Positions 45,382 to 53,874 of a stretch of DNA of 64,000 nt are shown here, piece by piece. Below the pieces are notes generated by a model. The model ran no database searches, had not been told where the DNA came from, and saw only the letters and a list, made by a program, of their open reading frames with translations. Source of the DNA: Cohnella sp. SGD-V74 (GTDB lineage Bacteria; Bacillota; Bacilli; Paenibacillales; Paenibacillaceae); NCBI RefSeq assembly GCF_003001675.1, contig NZ_PVYW01000005.1, positions 248,001-312,000 on the forward strand, given 5' to 3'. The first letter of the stretch is position 1, and each line of letters begins with the position of its first letter. The position numbers and the translations under genes were made by a program.

Positions 45382-46383
45382 ATGAAGAACGCGCCGTCCG
45401 GCGCAGACGAGCGTGAATCGTTGACTTCATCGAATCGAGGGATCGACTTGGCTTGGAAATGGATCGTCGGCATGCTGGTGCTCGCGCAAACGGCAACGTT
45501 GCCGGATCAACTTGCGGTGACGTCCGACGGAAGGGAGATCGCCGTCGTACGCCGCTCGGACTATGAATTTCCTTTACCGGGACTGCCTATCGTTAACGAC
45601 GTTAAATTGTCGGAGCTTACGAACCGGGTCGAGAAGCTGGCGAATCGTCCGCCGACGAACGCCGTGTTGGACGCATCCGGAGCGATCGTCGCGGAGAAAG
45701 TCGGCTACAGGCTCGATCGGCCGGCCTGGGAGCGGAGCTTCTATCGCTACATGGTCGAAGGCGGAAGCGACTCCCTGGACGCGCCGCGCAGAGCCGTATA
45801 CCCGAGAGTGGACAGCGAGCTTCTGAGCTCCATCAAAGAGAAGATGATCGGCTACTATACGACCTACTACAATTCGAACAACAAGAGCCGATCCCACAAC
45901 ATCGACTTGGCGGCCAAGGCGTTGAACAACCGTTACGTATTCCCCGGCGAATCGTTCTCGTTCAACGAGTCGCTCGGAGAGCGCACGGCAAGCCGGGGCT
46001 ATCGCCGGGCCAAAGTGATCGTAAGAGGAGAAGTGTCGGAAGGGATCGGAGGCGGCATCTGCCAAGTGTCTTCGACGCTGTTCAACGCGGTGGACCGGGC
46101 CGGACTCACGATCGTTCAGCGCTATTCCCACAGCCGCAACGTACCCTACGTGCCGCCGGGGCGAGATGCGACGGTGAGCTGGTACGGACCGGACTTCGTG
46201 TTCAGCAACCCTTACGACCATCCCGTTCTTATCCGCTCGTTCGCCGGAGCGGGACAGACGACGGTGCTGATCTATTCCGCCGACGAAATCCACAACCGTC
46301 CCCGCGAAGTGCCGAGCGCATCCAAGAAGCTGCCCGCGGAAGTTCCTGCCGATCGGGACGTCAACCATATCATCGTTCCGTAG
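45382..46383 (+). CDS. VanW-family protein
   Basis: 333 residues. An N-terminal hydrophobic segment (about 24-45) and a VanW domain (about 165-300) with HNIDLAAKALNNRYVFPGES, FSFNESLGERTASRGYR, GGGICQVSSTLFNAV and GLTIVQRYSHSRNVPYVPPG, all family hallmarks. VanW domains occur in wall-associated proteins of glycopeptide-resistance and spore clusters; their biochemistry is unsettled. The ATG at 45382 has no clear ribosome site, so a later start is possible. Confidence 0.88.
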   Translation: MKNAPSGADERESLTSSNRGIDLAWKWIVGMLVLAQTATLPDQLAVTSDGREIAVVRRSDYEFPLPGLPIVNDVKLSELTNRVEKLANRPPTNAVLDASGAIVAEKVGYRLDRPAWERSFYRYMVEGGSDSLDAPRRAVYPRVDSELLSSIKEKMIGYYTTYYNSNNKSRSHNIDLAAKALNNRYVFPGESFSFNESLGERTASRGYRRAKVIVRGEVSEGIGGGICQVSSTLFNAVDRAGLTIVQRYSHSRNVPYVPPGRDATVSWYGPDFVFSNPYDHPVLIRSFAGAGQTTVLIYSADEIHNRPREVPSASKKLPAEVPADRDVNHIIVP

Positions 46384-46392
46384 TCTCCATGC

Positions 46393-46616
46393 GGGGCTGG
46401 GTTATAAGTCGTTAGGGTGCAACGCATGGAATCATCGATGAGTAAGTCCGGGGTATGTATCTCCTTTCGCTGCTTATACGGTCATGAAATCGGAATGGTA
46501 AACCCGTAACAGGGTAATTTCATGACCGTATGAGGCAGGCGCTTCGCTCTACAGGAGATACATACCCCTACCTCTATCTCGATGATCCCAAGTTGCCTGA
46601 CTTATAACCCAGCCCC
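46393..46616. repeat. Structured intergenic element, copy 2
   Basis: Same architecture as 39221-39442. Outer stem: GGGGCTGGGTTATAAGTC (46393-46410) with 46599-46616, 18 bp perfect. Middle: CATCGATGAG region with CTCGATGAT; GGGGTATGTATCTCCT (46450) with AGGAGATACATACCCC (46553). Apical: 15 bp perfect, 46476-46490 with 46517-46531. The loop shares GGTAAACCCGTAA with copy 1. Stem sequences differ between copies on both arms, so pairing is kept while sequence changes. The element fills the gap between VanW and the kinase at 46684. Confidence 0.9.
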
Positions 46617-46683
46617 TTTCGCATGCAGAACGAATTGGTTATACTCATCTGTACAATCAGATTTCCGGAAGGAAGCGAGCGGG

Positions 46684-48366
46684 ATGAGTCGGGTAATTCG
46701 CGCGAACGAGCTGATCGCGTTGAAGGAAATCGCGGAGGCGCTCAATTCGAGCAACGAGATGGACACGATCCTGAACGGCGTCTTGAAGAAGCTGCTGCAG
46801 GTGACCGGATTTACGACCGGCTGGATTTTCCTGATGGCCGACGACGAGAAAGGCTACGAATGTCCGGCCGCGCTGAACGTGCCGTCCGCGCTGACCGCCG
46901 GCAATTACGCCCTCATGTGCGGGGAAGAATGCTACTGTATCGAGAGCTACAAGCATCACAGGCTTGAACGCGCGGTCAACATTATTGAATGCAAACGAAT
47001 CAACTACGCGATCAAGCACGGAATCGGCGATACGGGCAACTTTACGCATCACGCCACCGTGCCGCTTAAAGCCGGCAGCGAGAGATTCGGGCTGCTTAAC
47101 GTGGCCGAGGCGGGCAAGGAGCGGTTCAGCGAAGACGAGTTGGCGCTGCTTCACGCCGTCGCGCTTCAGATCGGCATGGCGATCAAGCGCATCCGTCTGT
47201 ATCAGGCGCAGGAGCGCAACGCGCTGCTCTACGCGAAGCTGGGCAACGTCATTCAGCAGATGAACTCCGTCCTGGAGCCCGGCCAATTGCCTGTGAAGGC
47301 GGTACGGATGATCGGAGATGCGTTCGAATGGCCGAACGTCGCCTTGTTCACGAGCAAGAACGAGGAGCTGTCCCTGTGGGCGCAGTACAAGGACAATCGG
47401 ATCCATGAACGATGGCAGGAACTGGAGATGGAGCAGGCCGGCATCGTCTGGACCGCCTTCCGCGACAACCGATTGGTCATCGAAGCGCGCGACGGAGCCG
47501 CCTGCAAGGAAGTGCTGAACAGTCTCGGCCTGCCGCCGAGCGGTTCCGCCGCTGCCATTCCGCTCAGATTGCGAGGACGGCCTTTCGGCGTGCTGCTTCT
47601 CAGCAGTCCCCGCAACAAGCTGTTCGAGGACTATCCGGAAGATTTCATGTATTCGCTTGGCGACCATCTGACGCTGTGCTTCGAGAACATGCGCCTGAAC
47701 GAACAGCGCAACGAGCTGGCTCTGGTTGAGGAGCGCAACCGAATGGCTCGCGATCTGCACGATTCGGTCATGCAGAAAGTATTCTCGCTGTCGTTCCTGG
47801 CCAAGGGCGCGGAGGCGATGATCGCGGGCAAGGAGCCGGTCGTTGCGGACTCGTTGAGGGAGATCGGAACGCTGTCCCAAGAGGTGCTTAAGGAAATGCG
47901 CGCGCTCATCTGGCAGCTTAGGCCCGCCGGACTTGAGAACGGGTTGCTTCCGGCTCTGAAGGAGTACGGCCAGCGAATCGGCTTGACCGTGTTCGAGCAG
48001 GCGGAAGGCGTCATGGATTTGCCGAGAGCGATCGAGGAGGCGCTGTGGCGGATCGGGCAGGAGGCGCTCAACAACGTGAAGAAGCACGCCGGAACGAACG
48101 CTGCCTATGTCCGGTTGACGAAGACCGAGACGGAAGCGGTGCTGGAGATCATCGACAGAGGCAAAGGATTCGGACGAGGCGGCAAAAAGGGAAGAAGATC
48201 GATGGGGTTGATGTCGATGCGCGAGAGAGCGGAGGCGCTCGGCGGCGAAATCGCGATTTACGGAGGCAGAGGAACGCCCTCGACCGTCAAAGTGAGAATC
48301 CCGGTGCACGTCATAGAGAAGAAGTGCGAGGAAGAGAAATGCGCGGAGGAGAAGCAACGGCTGTGA
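46684..48366 (+). CDS. GAF-domain sensor histidine kinase (NarX/LiaS class)
   Basis: 560 residues, soluble. Two GAF-like domains (about 20-175 and 195-345), a HisKA_3 domain with phospho-His in ERNRMARDLHDSVMQKVFSL and an HATPase domain (EALNNVKKHAGTNA, GLMSMRERAEALGG). It lacks membrane helices, so it senses an internal cue. A Cys-containing stretch (MCGEECYCIESYKHH) in GAF1 could bind a metal or redox signal. The stop overlaps the regulator's start as GTGA. The start at 46684 follows structured element copy 2. Confidence 0.9.
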   Translation: MSRVIRANELIALKEIAEALNSSNEMDTILNGVLKKLLQVTGFTTGWIFLMADDEKGYECPAALNVPSALTAGNYALMCGEECYCIESYKHHRLERAVNIIECKRINYAIKHGIGDTGNFTHHATVPLKAGSERFGLLNVAEAGKERFSEDELALLHAVALQIGMAIKRIRLYQAQERNALLYAKLGNVIQQMNSVLEPGQLPVKAVRMIGDAFEWPNVALFTSKNEELSLWAQYKDNRIHERWQELEMEQAGIVWTAFRDNRLVIEARDGAACKEVLNSLGLPPSGSAAAIPLRLRGRPFGVLLLSSPRNKLFEDYPEDFMYSLGDHLTLCFENMRLNEQRNELALVEERNRMARDLHDSVMQKVFSLSFLAKGAEAMIAGKEPVVADSLREIGTLSQEVLKEMRALIWQLRPAGLENGLLPALKEYGQRIGLTVFEQAEGVMDLPRAIEEALWRIGQEALNNVKKHAGTNAAYVRLTKTETEAVLEIIDRGKGFGRGGKKGRRSMGLMSMRERAEALGGEIAIYGGRGTPSTVKVRIPVHVIEKKCEEEKCAEEKQRL

Positions 48367-49022
48367 AGATTAAATTATTGCTGGCGGACGACCATCAGAT
48401 CGTATTAAAAGGAATTTCGTTTTTTCTCTCCATGCAGCCGGATTTCGAAATCGTGGGCGAGGCTCACAACGGACAAGAAGCGGTGGAGATGACGGCGAGC
48501 CTTAAGCCGGATATTGTTCTCATGGATTTGAACATGCCCGTCATGGACGGGATCGAGGCAAGCCGCTTGATCGCGGAGAGTCATCCCGAAGTGAAAGTGC
48601 TCGTGCTGACGAGCTTCTCCGACCGCAGCCATGTCGTTCCGGCGCTGCGGACCGGAGCGATCGGTTACATGCTGAAGGAAGTGGAGCCCGATCAGCTCGT
48701 CGAGGCGATCCGCAGCGCATACAAAGGCAACGTCCAGCTGCATCCGGACATTTCCGGCGTCATTCTGTCCCAGCTGTCGCCGACGGCGAGCGAGCCGAAA
48801 GCCGCGCCCGCCAAGGAGGCGCTCGATTCGCTGACGCCAAGGGAGCTGGAAGTGCTGGAGCAGCTGACCAAGGGGCTCAGCAACAAGGAAATCGCGCAGA
48901 CGCTCGTCGTTGCCGAGAAGACGGTCAAGACGCACGTCAGCAGCATTTTGAGCAAGCTGCATCTGACCGACCGGACGCAAGCGGCCCTGTACGCGGTGTC
49001 CGTTTTTCCTCCCGCGGAGTAA
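48363..49022 (+). CDS. NarL/LuxR-family response regulator
   Basis: 219 residues. Receiver domain with phospho-Asp near 55 (IVLMDLNMPVMDG) and LuxR HTH (about 155-215, LTPRELEVLEQLTKGLSNKE). It is translationally coupled to the upstream GAF kinase through GTGA, forming a complete two-component system. The target genes are unknown. A terminator follows. Confidence 0.93.
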   Translation: MKIKLLLADDHQIVLKGISFFLSMQPDFEIVGEAHNGQEAVEMTASLKPDIVLMDLNMPVMDGIEASRLIAESHPEVKVLVLTSFSDRSHVVPALRTGAIGYMLKEVEPDQLVEAIRSAYKGNVQLHPDISGVILSQLSPTASEPKAAPAKEALDSLTPRELEVLEQLTKGLSNKEIAQTLVVAEKTVKTHVSSILSKLHLTDRTQAALYAVSVFPPAE

Positions 49023-49062
49023 GCCCTTTTTCTATTTCTACGACTATAGTCTTAAGACCGGT

Positions 49063-49086
49063 CCTCCGTCTTCGGAGGATTTTTTC
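49063..49086 (+). terminator. Terminator of the kinase-regulator operon
   Basis: TCCTCCG-TCTT-CGGAGGA hairpin followed by a run of six T residues. Confidence 0.9.
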
Positions 49087-49137
49087 ATGCGTTGAATTCG
49101 GTCTTAATGCCGATGTGCGCGATCGGAAATATGATTA

Positions 49138-49153
49138 TAGTTACTGTAGTTAC
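49138..49153 (+). promoter_or_regulatory. TAGTTAC direct repeats before azoreductase
   Basis: TAGTTAC occurs at 49138-49144 and 49147-49153 with a 9-base period, 31 bases before the azoR ATG. Quinone- and azo-stress genes are often controlled by MarR/DUF24 repressors bound here, but the site does not match a consensus I know exactly. Confidence 0.35.
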
Positions 49154-49183
49154 TTAATTAAATAAAGTGGAGGCTATACAAAT

Positions 49184-49807
49184 ATGAGCACTGTACTGTT
49201 CGTCAAGGCCAACGACCGCGGAGATCAAGCGGTCAGCGTAAAGCTGTATGAAGCGTTCCTGGAAAGCTACAAGAAGAATCATCCGGAGGACGAAGTCGTC
49301 GAGCTCGACCTGTTCAAGGAAAACCTGCCTTACCTGAACGCGAACATGATCAACGGCAGCTTCAAAGCGGCTCGCGGCATCGAACTGACGCCGGAAGAGC
49401 AAGAAGCGGTCGCCGTCAAGCATAAGTACCTGGATCAGTTTCTGGCCGCGGACAAAGTCGTATTCGGCTTCCCGCTGTGGAACCTGACGATTCCGGCCGT
49501 GCTGCACACGTACATCGACTACATCTACGAAGCAGGCAAAACGTTCAAATATACGGAGCAAGGCCCGGTCGGCCTCATTCCGGACAAGAAGGTCGCCCTG
49601 CTGAACGCTCGCGGCGGCATCTATTCCGAAGGCCCTGCCGCTGCTGCGGAAATGTCCTTCAACTACATTCGCAACATCATGGCGTTCTTCGGCGTCACCC
49701 AGTTCGAGAACATCATCGTCGAAGGCCACAACCAGCTGCCGGACAAAGCCCAAGAGATCATTTCTCAAGGCGTGGAGCAAGCGCACAAAGCGGCAGCAGG
49801 CTTCTAA
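49184..49807 (+). CDS. azoR: FMN-dependent NADH-azoreductase
   Basis: 207 residues with a flavodoxin-like fold. FMN loops are VKANDRGDQAVSVKL near the N-terminus and the conserved FGFPLWNLTIPAVLHTYIDY. The C-terminal NARGGIYSEGPAAAAEMSFN contacts FMN. It reduces quinones and azo compounds with NADH, a common electrophile defence. TGGAGG precedes the ATG. It forms a single-gene unit with its own terminator. Confidence 0.94.
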   Translation: MSTVLFVKANDRGDQAVSVKLYEAFLESYKKNHPEDEVVELDLFKENLPYLNANMINGSFKAARGIELTPEEQEAVAVKHKYLDQFLAADKVVFGFPLWNLTIPAVLHTYIDYIYEAGKTFKYTEQGPVGLIPDKKVALLNARGGIYSEGPAAAAEMSFNYIRNIMAFFGVTQFENIIVEGHNQLPDKAQEIISQGVEQAHKAAAGF

Positions 49808-49842
49808 TCGTCCTGAATTCGTTTCGAGAATCCGCCCGTTAG

Positions 49843-49865
49843 CCGGCGCCCCGCGCGCCGGTTTT
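49843..49865 (+). terminator. Terminator of azoR
   Basis: CCGGCGC and GCGCCGG form a 7-bp stem around a short loop, followed by TTTT. Confidence 0.8.
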
Positions 49866-49972
49866 GCGAGGCGGCTTTTCGCGTTGGCGAGGTTTCGGAT
49901 TTGTGCGCGGGCCGCAGTCTGTCTATAATGGGATTGAATGGGTTCGCATCGGGAAAAGGGGGAGGATCGTCC

Positions 49973-50629
49973 ATGAAAGTGCTTGTAACGGGCGTTACTG
50001 GCATGGTAGGCGAAGGAGTCGTTCTCGAATGTTTGGGAGACCCCGGCGTGGAGCGGGTGCTGGTCGTGGGCCGCAAACCTTGCGGAATCGAGCATGCCAA
50101 GCTGACGGAGATCGTTCACGCGGATTTCTTCGACCTGTCGCCGATCGCCGAACGGCTGGTCGACTTTGATGCCTGTTTCTTCTGCTTGGGCGTGTCGTCG
50201 GTCGGCATGAGCGAGGACGACTACAGGCGCAAAACGTACGATCTGACTCTGACTATGGCCAAGCTTCTGGCCGAAAACAATCCGGGAATGACGTTCTGCT
50301 ACGTGTCCGGATCCGGAACGGACAGCACGGAAAAGGGCAGAAGCATGTGGGCAAGGGTGAAGGGGAAAACCGAAAACGATCTGCTTAAGCTGCCTTTCAA
50401 AGCGGCCTACATGTTCCGGGCGGGGTACTTGCATCCTACGCCGGGAGCGGAGAATACGCATCGTTATTATCGGGTGCTGTCCTGGATTTATCCTATTTTC
50501 AGGCGTTTGCTTCCGAACCACGTCTCTACGCTTCGCGAGCTGGGCGCTGCCATGATCCGCGTCTCCAGGTCGGGGTACGGAAAGCCCATCATCGAAGTGA
50601 AGGATATCGTTCGGCTTGCTAGAAGCTAA
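49973..50629 (+). CDS. NAD(P)-binding Rossmann/epimerase-like protein
   Basis: 218 residues. The N-terminal MKVLVTGVTGMVGEGVV (GxxGxxG) is a dinucleotide-binding loop, and later segments (ACFFCLGVSSVG, CYVSGSGTDS, AYMFRAGYLHPT) follow the atypical SDR/YbjT-HTATIP2-like group. The usual catalytic Tyr-x3-Lys is not evident. The start at 49973 has GGGGGAGG 7 bases upstream; an upstream ATG at 49901 lacks one. Confidence 0.85.
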   Translation: MKVLVTGVTGMVGEGVVLECLGDPGVERVLVVGRKPCGIEHAKLTEIVHADFFDLSPIAERLVDFDACFFCLGVSSVGMSEDDYRRKTYDLTLTMAKLLAENNPGMTFCYVSGSGTDSTEKGRSMWARVKGKTENDLLKLPFKAAYMFRAGYLHPTPGAENTHRYYRVLSWIYPIFRRLLPNHVSTLRELGAAMIRVSRSGYGKPIIEVKDIVRLARS

Positions 50630-50666
50630 TCGCATTATCAGCAATCATGTTAGGAGTAGATACGTT

Positions 50667-51101
50667 GTGGAGCATAAGCTGTTTACGGCCGAAGAAGCGA
50701 ACGAGCTGCTGCCGCGAATCCGGGCGGAGCTGGCGGCGCTTAAGGAGCTGGCGGGCAAAATAGAGAGCCAGCACAGGGATTTGCTGAAGTTCAAAGCGAT
50801 CCACAAACATGCCTTCCCCGATCTGCCGCACGATAACGATCCGTTCTTCGAACTGGAGAGCAGTCTGGATTTCCTGCGGCTCGAGATGGATATGATGATC
50901 GGGAATTTCTCTCGCAAGGGCGTGCTGCTGAAAATGATCGATCCCGGATTGGTCGATTTTCCGGCGATGATCGACGGAGAGCCGGCGCTGCTTTGCTGGA
51001 AGGAAGGGGAGGACCGGGTCGGCCATTACCATGGTTGGCACGACGGCTTCGTCGGTCGGAGGGCGCTGCCGGAAGGGCCGGAACGGAATTCCCGAGACTA
51101 G
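50667..51101 (+). CDS. DUF2203 family protein
   Basis: 144 residues. The N-terminal KLFTAEEANELLPRIRAELA and the C-terminal GEPALLCWKEGEDRVGHYHGWHDGFVGRR are the two conserved ends of DUF2203, found near division or stress genes. The middle is helical. A His/Trp-rich tail (GHYHGWHDGF) could bind a metal. GTG start behind TTAGGAG. Function unknown. Confidence 0.85.
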   Translation: MEHKLFTAEEANELLPRIRAELAALKELAGKIESQHRDLLKFKAIHKHAFPDLPHDNDPFFELESSLDFLRLEMDMMIGNFSRKGVLLKMIDPGLVDFPAMIDGEPALLCWKEGEDRVGHYHGWHDGFVGRRALPEGPERNSRD

Positions 51102-51151
51102 CTAAATGCTGGAAGACGCACACTCGCCAAATCGCGCCATAGCTGAATCTG

Positions 51152-51174
51152 ACCGCTTATCGGGCGGTTTTTTT
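51152..51174 (+). terminator. Terminator after the DUF2203 gene
   Basis: ACCGC and GCGGT pair around a 7-base loop, followed by a run of T residues. Confidence 0.75.
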
Positions 51175-51282
51175 GCGTTGCGCGGACAAAAAACTTGAAT
51201 AACCGATCGAACTTTTTCGTAGGCTCAAACGTCTAGCCCATATCGCGAAAAAACACCCACAGAGAGAAGAAGGTATGAGAGC

Positions 51283-53511
51283 ATGAAAGACACCGCGAGC
51301 CATTCCCCGAACCCGCATCAGGGGGCAACCCCCATGCCTGGACCGATTCCCCGCAGCAGACGTTACATGCCGGGTCTGGACGGATTGAGAGCGTTATCCG
51401 TTCTGGCCGTTATCGCTTACCATTTGAACCTGAATTGGGCTCCGGGCGGACTTCTCGGAGTCGGCATCTTTTTCGTTCTGTCCGGCTATTTGATTACGGA
51501 TCAATTGTTGTCGGAATGGCGGCGCTCCAGAAGCGTCGATCTGGCCGGGTTCTGGATCAGGCGCGCGCGCAGGCTGCTGCCGGCTATGTTTCTTATGCTC
51601 GCTTGCACGGCGCTGTGGCTGCTGCTGTTCGATCGGTCCCGTCTGGCGGAGCTTCAAGGCGATTTTGCTTCGGCGGTGCTTTATTTCAACAATTGGTGGC
51701 TGATCTATCATGAGGTTTCGTATTTCGAGAGCTTCGGGCCGCCGTCGCCGCTCGGTCATCTGTGGTCGCTGGCGATCGAAGAACAGTTTTACCTGCTCTG
51801 GCCGCTGCTGCTCGTGGTCGGCGTGAAAATCGCGCCGCGAAGAGGGAGGCTGATGCTGCTTCTTCTGGGAGGAGCGTTGATCTCGGCATTGGCGATGGCT
51901 TGGATCTATGTTCCCGGCCTTGATCCGAGCCGCGTCTATTACGGAACCGACACGAGGGTGTTCGCCCTGCTGATCGGAGCGGCTCTTGCGGCAGCTTGGC
52001 CGAGCGAGGGGCTTGGAGAGCGGATGTCGCGGCGTTCCCGGACTTGGCTGGACGCGACGGGCGCGGTTAGCCTCGCGCTGATTCTCTGGATGATCGGGAC
52101 GGCCGACGAGTACGGGCAATTTCTGTACTACGGCGGGCTGGCGCTGCTCTCTGTGTTATCCGCGCTGGCGATCGCGGCGCTTGCCCATCCGTCCGGCCTG
52201 CTGGCCCGGGCGCTGGGAAGCCGGCCGCTCAGATGGATTGGCGTGCGCTCGTACAGTCTGTACATCTGGCATTACCCGGTTATCGCGTTAACGAGTCCGG
52301 CCGGCGATACGGGAGACGTTCAGCCGGTTCGCATGCTCCTTCAGCTTGTCGCCAGCTTCGCTCTGGCCTCTCTGTCGTGGAAGTTCGTCGAAGAGCCGAT
52401 TCGCAGAGGCGCACTGAAGAACTGGCGGACTTGGTTGGGAGCCGCTCCGGCGCGAGGGAGGAGGATTGCATCGGGCGTTGCGCTTTGCGCGCTGTGCTTG
52501 CTGGCCGTATCGTTTAATGGGGCGCTCATCAAATCCGCCGCCACAATGCCGGTATATGCCGATTCCCACAGCCCATCCGGGGAGAGCGTTCCCGAACGGA
52601 CTCCGCTGGAGCAGAAGCCGGGAGCGACTGAAGGGGATAAGCCGGCTTCGGAGAAACCGGACAGCGGAGCCGCGGAAGGCACCAAGGCGACTGAGCCCCC
52701 GGGACAATCGGGAGCCGGGAGCGTGGAAGGCGCTAAGCCGTCTGAGTCGTCGGGACAATCGGGTGCCGGGGGCGAGGAAGGATCTAAGTCTGCTGAGCCG
52801 TCGGGACAGTCAGGAACTGGGAGCGTGGAAGGATTTAAGTCTGCTGAACCGTCGGGACAACCGGGAGCCGGAGGAGCGGAAGTTTCTAAGCCGACTGAGC
52901 CGTCGGGACAAACGGGAGCCGGAGGAGCGGAAGGCTCTAAGCCGACTGAGCCATCGGGACAATCGGCAGTCGGGGGAGCGGAAGGCGCTAAGCCGTCGAA
53001 GCCGGCGGATAAGCCCGGCAAACCGAAGCCGGCGCAAGGCGCGGGCAAAGGAATAACGGCGATCGGAGATTCCGTCCTGCTGGATGCGGCTCCCTACCTG
53101 GAGAAGCTTCTGCCGGGCATTGTCATCGACGGCCAAGTAGGACGCCAGATGACGCATGCGCAGGAAGTCGTCGAGGCGATGATCGCATCCGGTACGCTCG
53201 GGAATCGGGTCGTCATCGAACTCGGAACGAACGGATCGTTTAACTCGAAGCAGCTCGCCAAGCTGATCGAGACGATCGGAGACAAGAGGGAAGTGTGGCT
53301 GGTGAACGTCAGAGTGCCGCGCAAATGGCAGAACACCGTCAATTCCGCCTTGAACAAGGCTGCGGCCGAATACGGCAACGTCAAACTGGTCGACTGGTAT
53401 TCCGCAAGTAAAGGTCAGGACGACTTTTTCTATAAGGACGGCGTTCACCTGAAGCGTCAAGGCGCGGAGTTTTATGCGTCGATGCTGACAAAGGAATTAG
53501 GGGCCAAGTAG
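51283..53511 (+). CDS. OatA-like O-acetyltransferase with SGNH domain and repeat linker
   Basis: 742 residues. An acyltransferase-3 membrane domain (about 22-400, start PGLDGLRALSVLAVIAYHL, SLAIEEQFYLLWPLLL) with about ten helices; a 17-residue repeat linker (about 455-580, unit like SGAGGAEGSKPTEPSGQ, six to seven copies, 51 bp each); and a C-terminal SGNH domain with GDSVLLDA (Ser), GTNGSF (Asn) and DGVHLK (Asp-His). This is the plan of peptidoglycan O-acetyltransferase OatA, which confers lysozyme resistance. The repeat linker is longer than usual and probably varies between strains. Confidence 0.9.
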   Translation: MKDTASHSPNPHQGATPMPGPIPRSRRYMPGLDGLRALSVLAVIAYHLNLNWAPGGLLGVGIFFVLSGYLITDQLLSEWRRSRSVDLAGFWIRRARRLLPAMFLMLACTALWLLLFDRSRLAELQGDFASAVLYFNNWWLIYHEVSYFESFGPPSPLGHLWSLAIEEQFYLLWPLLLVVGVKIAPRRGRLMLLLLGGALISALAMAWIYVPGLDPSRVYYGTDTRVFALLIGAALAAAWPSEGLGERMSRRSRTWLDATGAVSLALILWMIGTADEYGQFLYYGGLALLSVLSALAIAALAHPSGLLARALGSRPLRWIGVRSYSLYIWHYPVIALTSPAGDTGDVQPVRMLLQLVASFALASLSWKFVEEPIRRGALKNWRTWLGAAPARGRRIASGVALCALCLLAVSFNGALIKSAATMPVYADSHSPSGESVPERTPLEQKPGATEGDKPASEKPDSGAAEGTKATEPPGQSGAGSVEGAKPSESSGQSGAGGEEGSKSAEPSGQSGTGSVEGFKSAEPSGQPGAGGAEVSKPTEPSGQTGAGGAEGSKPTEPSGQSAVGGAEGAKPSKPADKPGKPKPAQGAGKGITAIGDSVLLDAAPYLEKLLPGIVIDGQVGRQMTHAQEVVEAMIASGTLGNRVVIELGTNGSFNSKQLAKLIETIGDKREVWLVNVRVPRKWQNTVNSALNKAAAEYGNVKLVDWYSASKGQDDFFYKDGVHLKRQGAEFYASMLTKELGAK

Positions 53512-53520
53512 CGAAGAATT

Positions 53521-53598
53521 TCAATGACAGGTGTCCATGGCCGTCAGCTTCCCGAGACCCGAGCTTGTGCCCGTAATGAAAATGTTTTTTTGATCCAT
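53521..53598 (-). pseudogene. Relic of an SDR gene (N-terminal 20 codons)
   Basis: A 25-codon frame with GGCGG before the ATG encodes MDQKNIFITGTSSGLGKLTA, the intact cofactor-binding start of a short-chain dehydrogenase, then six unrelated residues and a stop. The usual 230 further residues are missing. The rest of the gap 53512-53664 shows nothing else coding. It is a gene remnant left by deletion; it is too short for a normal ORF scan. Confidence 0.7.
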
Positions 53599-53664
53599 GT
53601 CGATTCCGCCTCGCTTTGCCAAGCGCAGGGGAGGCCGGCCGACCGTCTGCCAATCAACCGCCTA

Positions 53665-53693
53665 TTGACATTCTGTGGCTGCGGCAGTATCAT
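53665..53693 (+). promoter_or_regulatory. Promoter of the purine-riboswitch transcript
   Basis: TTGACA (53665-53670), 17 bases, TATCAT (53688-53693). The start point near 53700 lies about 30 bases before the aptamer P1 stem. Confidence 0.65.
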
Positions 53694-53730
53694 TCAACCT
53701 GTTGACTTGCATATAATCTTACTTCATACG

Positions 53731-53842
53731 TTCGTATAACCCCATAGTTATAGGGTGGGGGTCTCTACGGGAAGCCTTAACTTCCTTGCTACGAATATCG
53801 GATCGCTTCGCGCGTTCCGTATTCCGGGCAAGGAAGTTTTTT
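53731..53842 (+). ncRNA. Purine (guanine-class) riboswitch with terminator, probable ON switch
   Basis: P1 is TTCGTA (53731) with TACGAA (53790-53795). P2 pairs CCCC with GGGG around an ATAGTTATAGG loop. J2/3 is TCTAC (53764-53768). P3 is GGGAAG with CTTCCT around a CCTTAA loop. The specificity base before P1 3' (position 74 of the B. subtilis xpt aptamer) is C (53789), predicting guanine or hypoxanthine. A long terminator uses AACTTCCTTGC (53779-53789) paired with GCAAGGAAGTT (53828-53838), followed by T residues. Because it consumes P3 and P1, ligand binding should prevent termination. Confidence 0.85.
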
Positions 53843-53874
53843 ATTGCATTCGTACAAGGAGGAATAACATCAAG

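Noticed and set aside
53381..53653. 90-codon minus frame after the OatA-like gene
   Set aside because: It is antisense to the end of that gene and to the SDR relic, with no family likeness.
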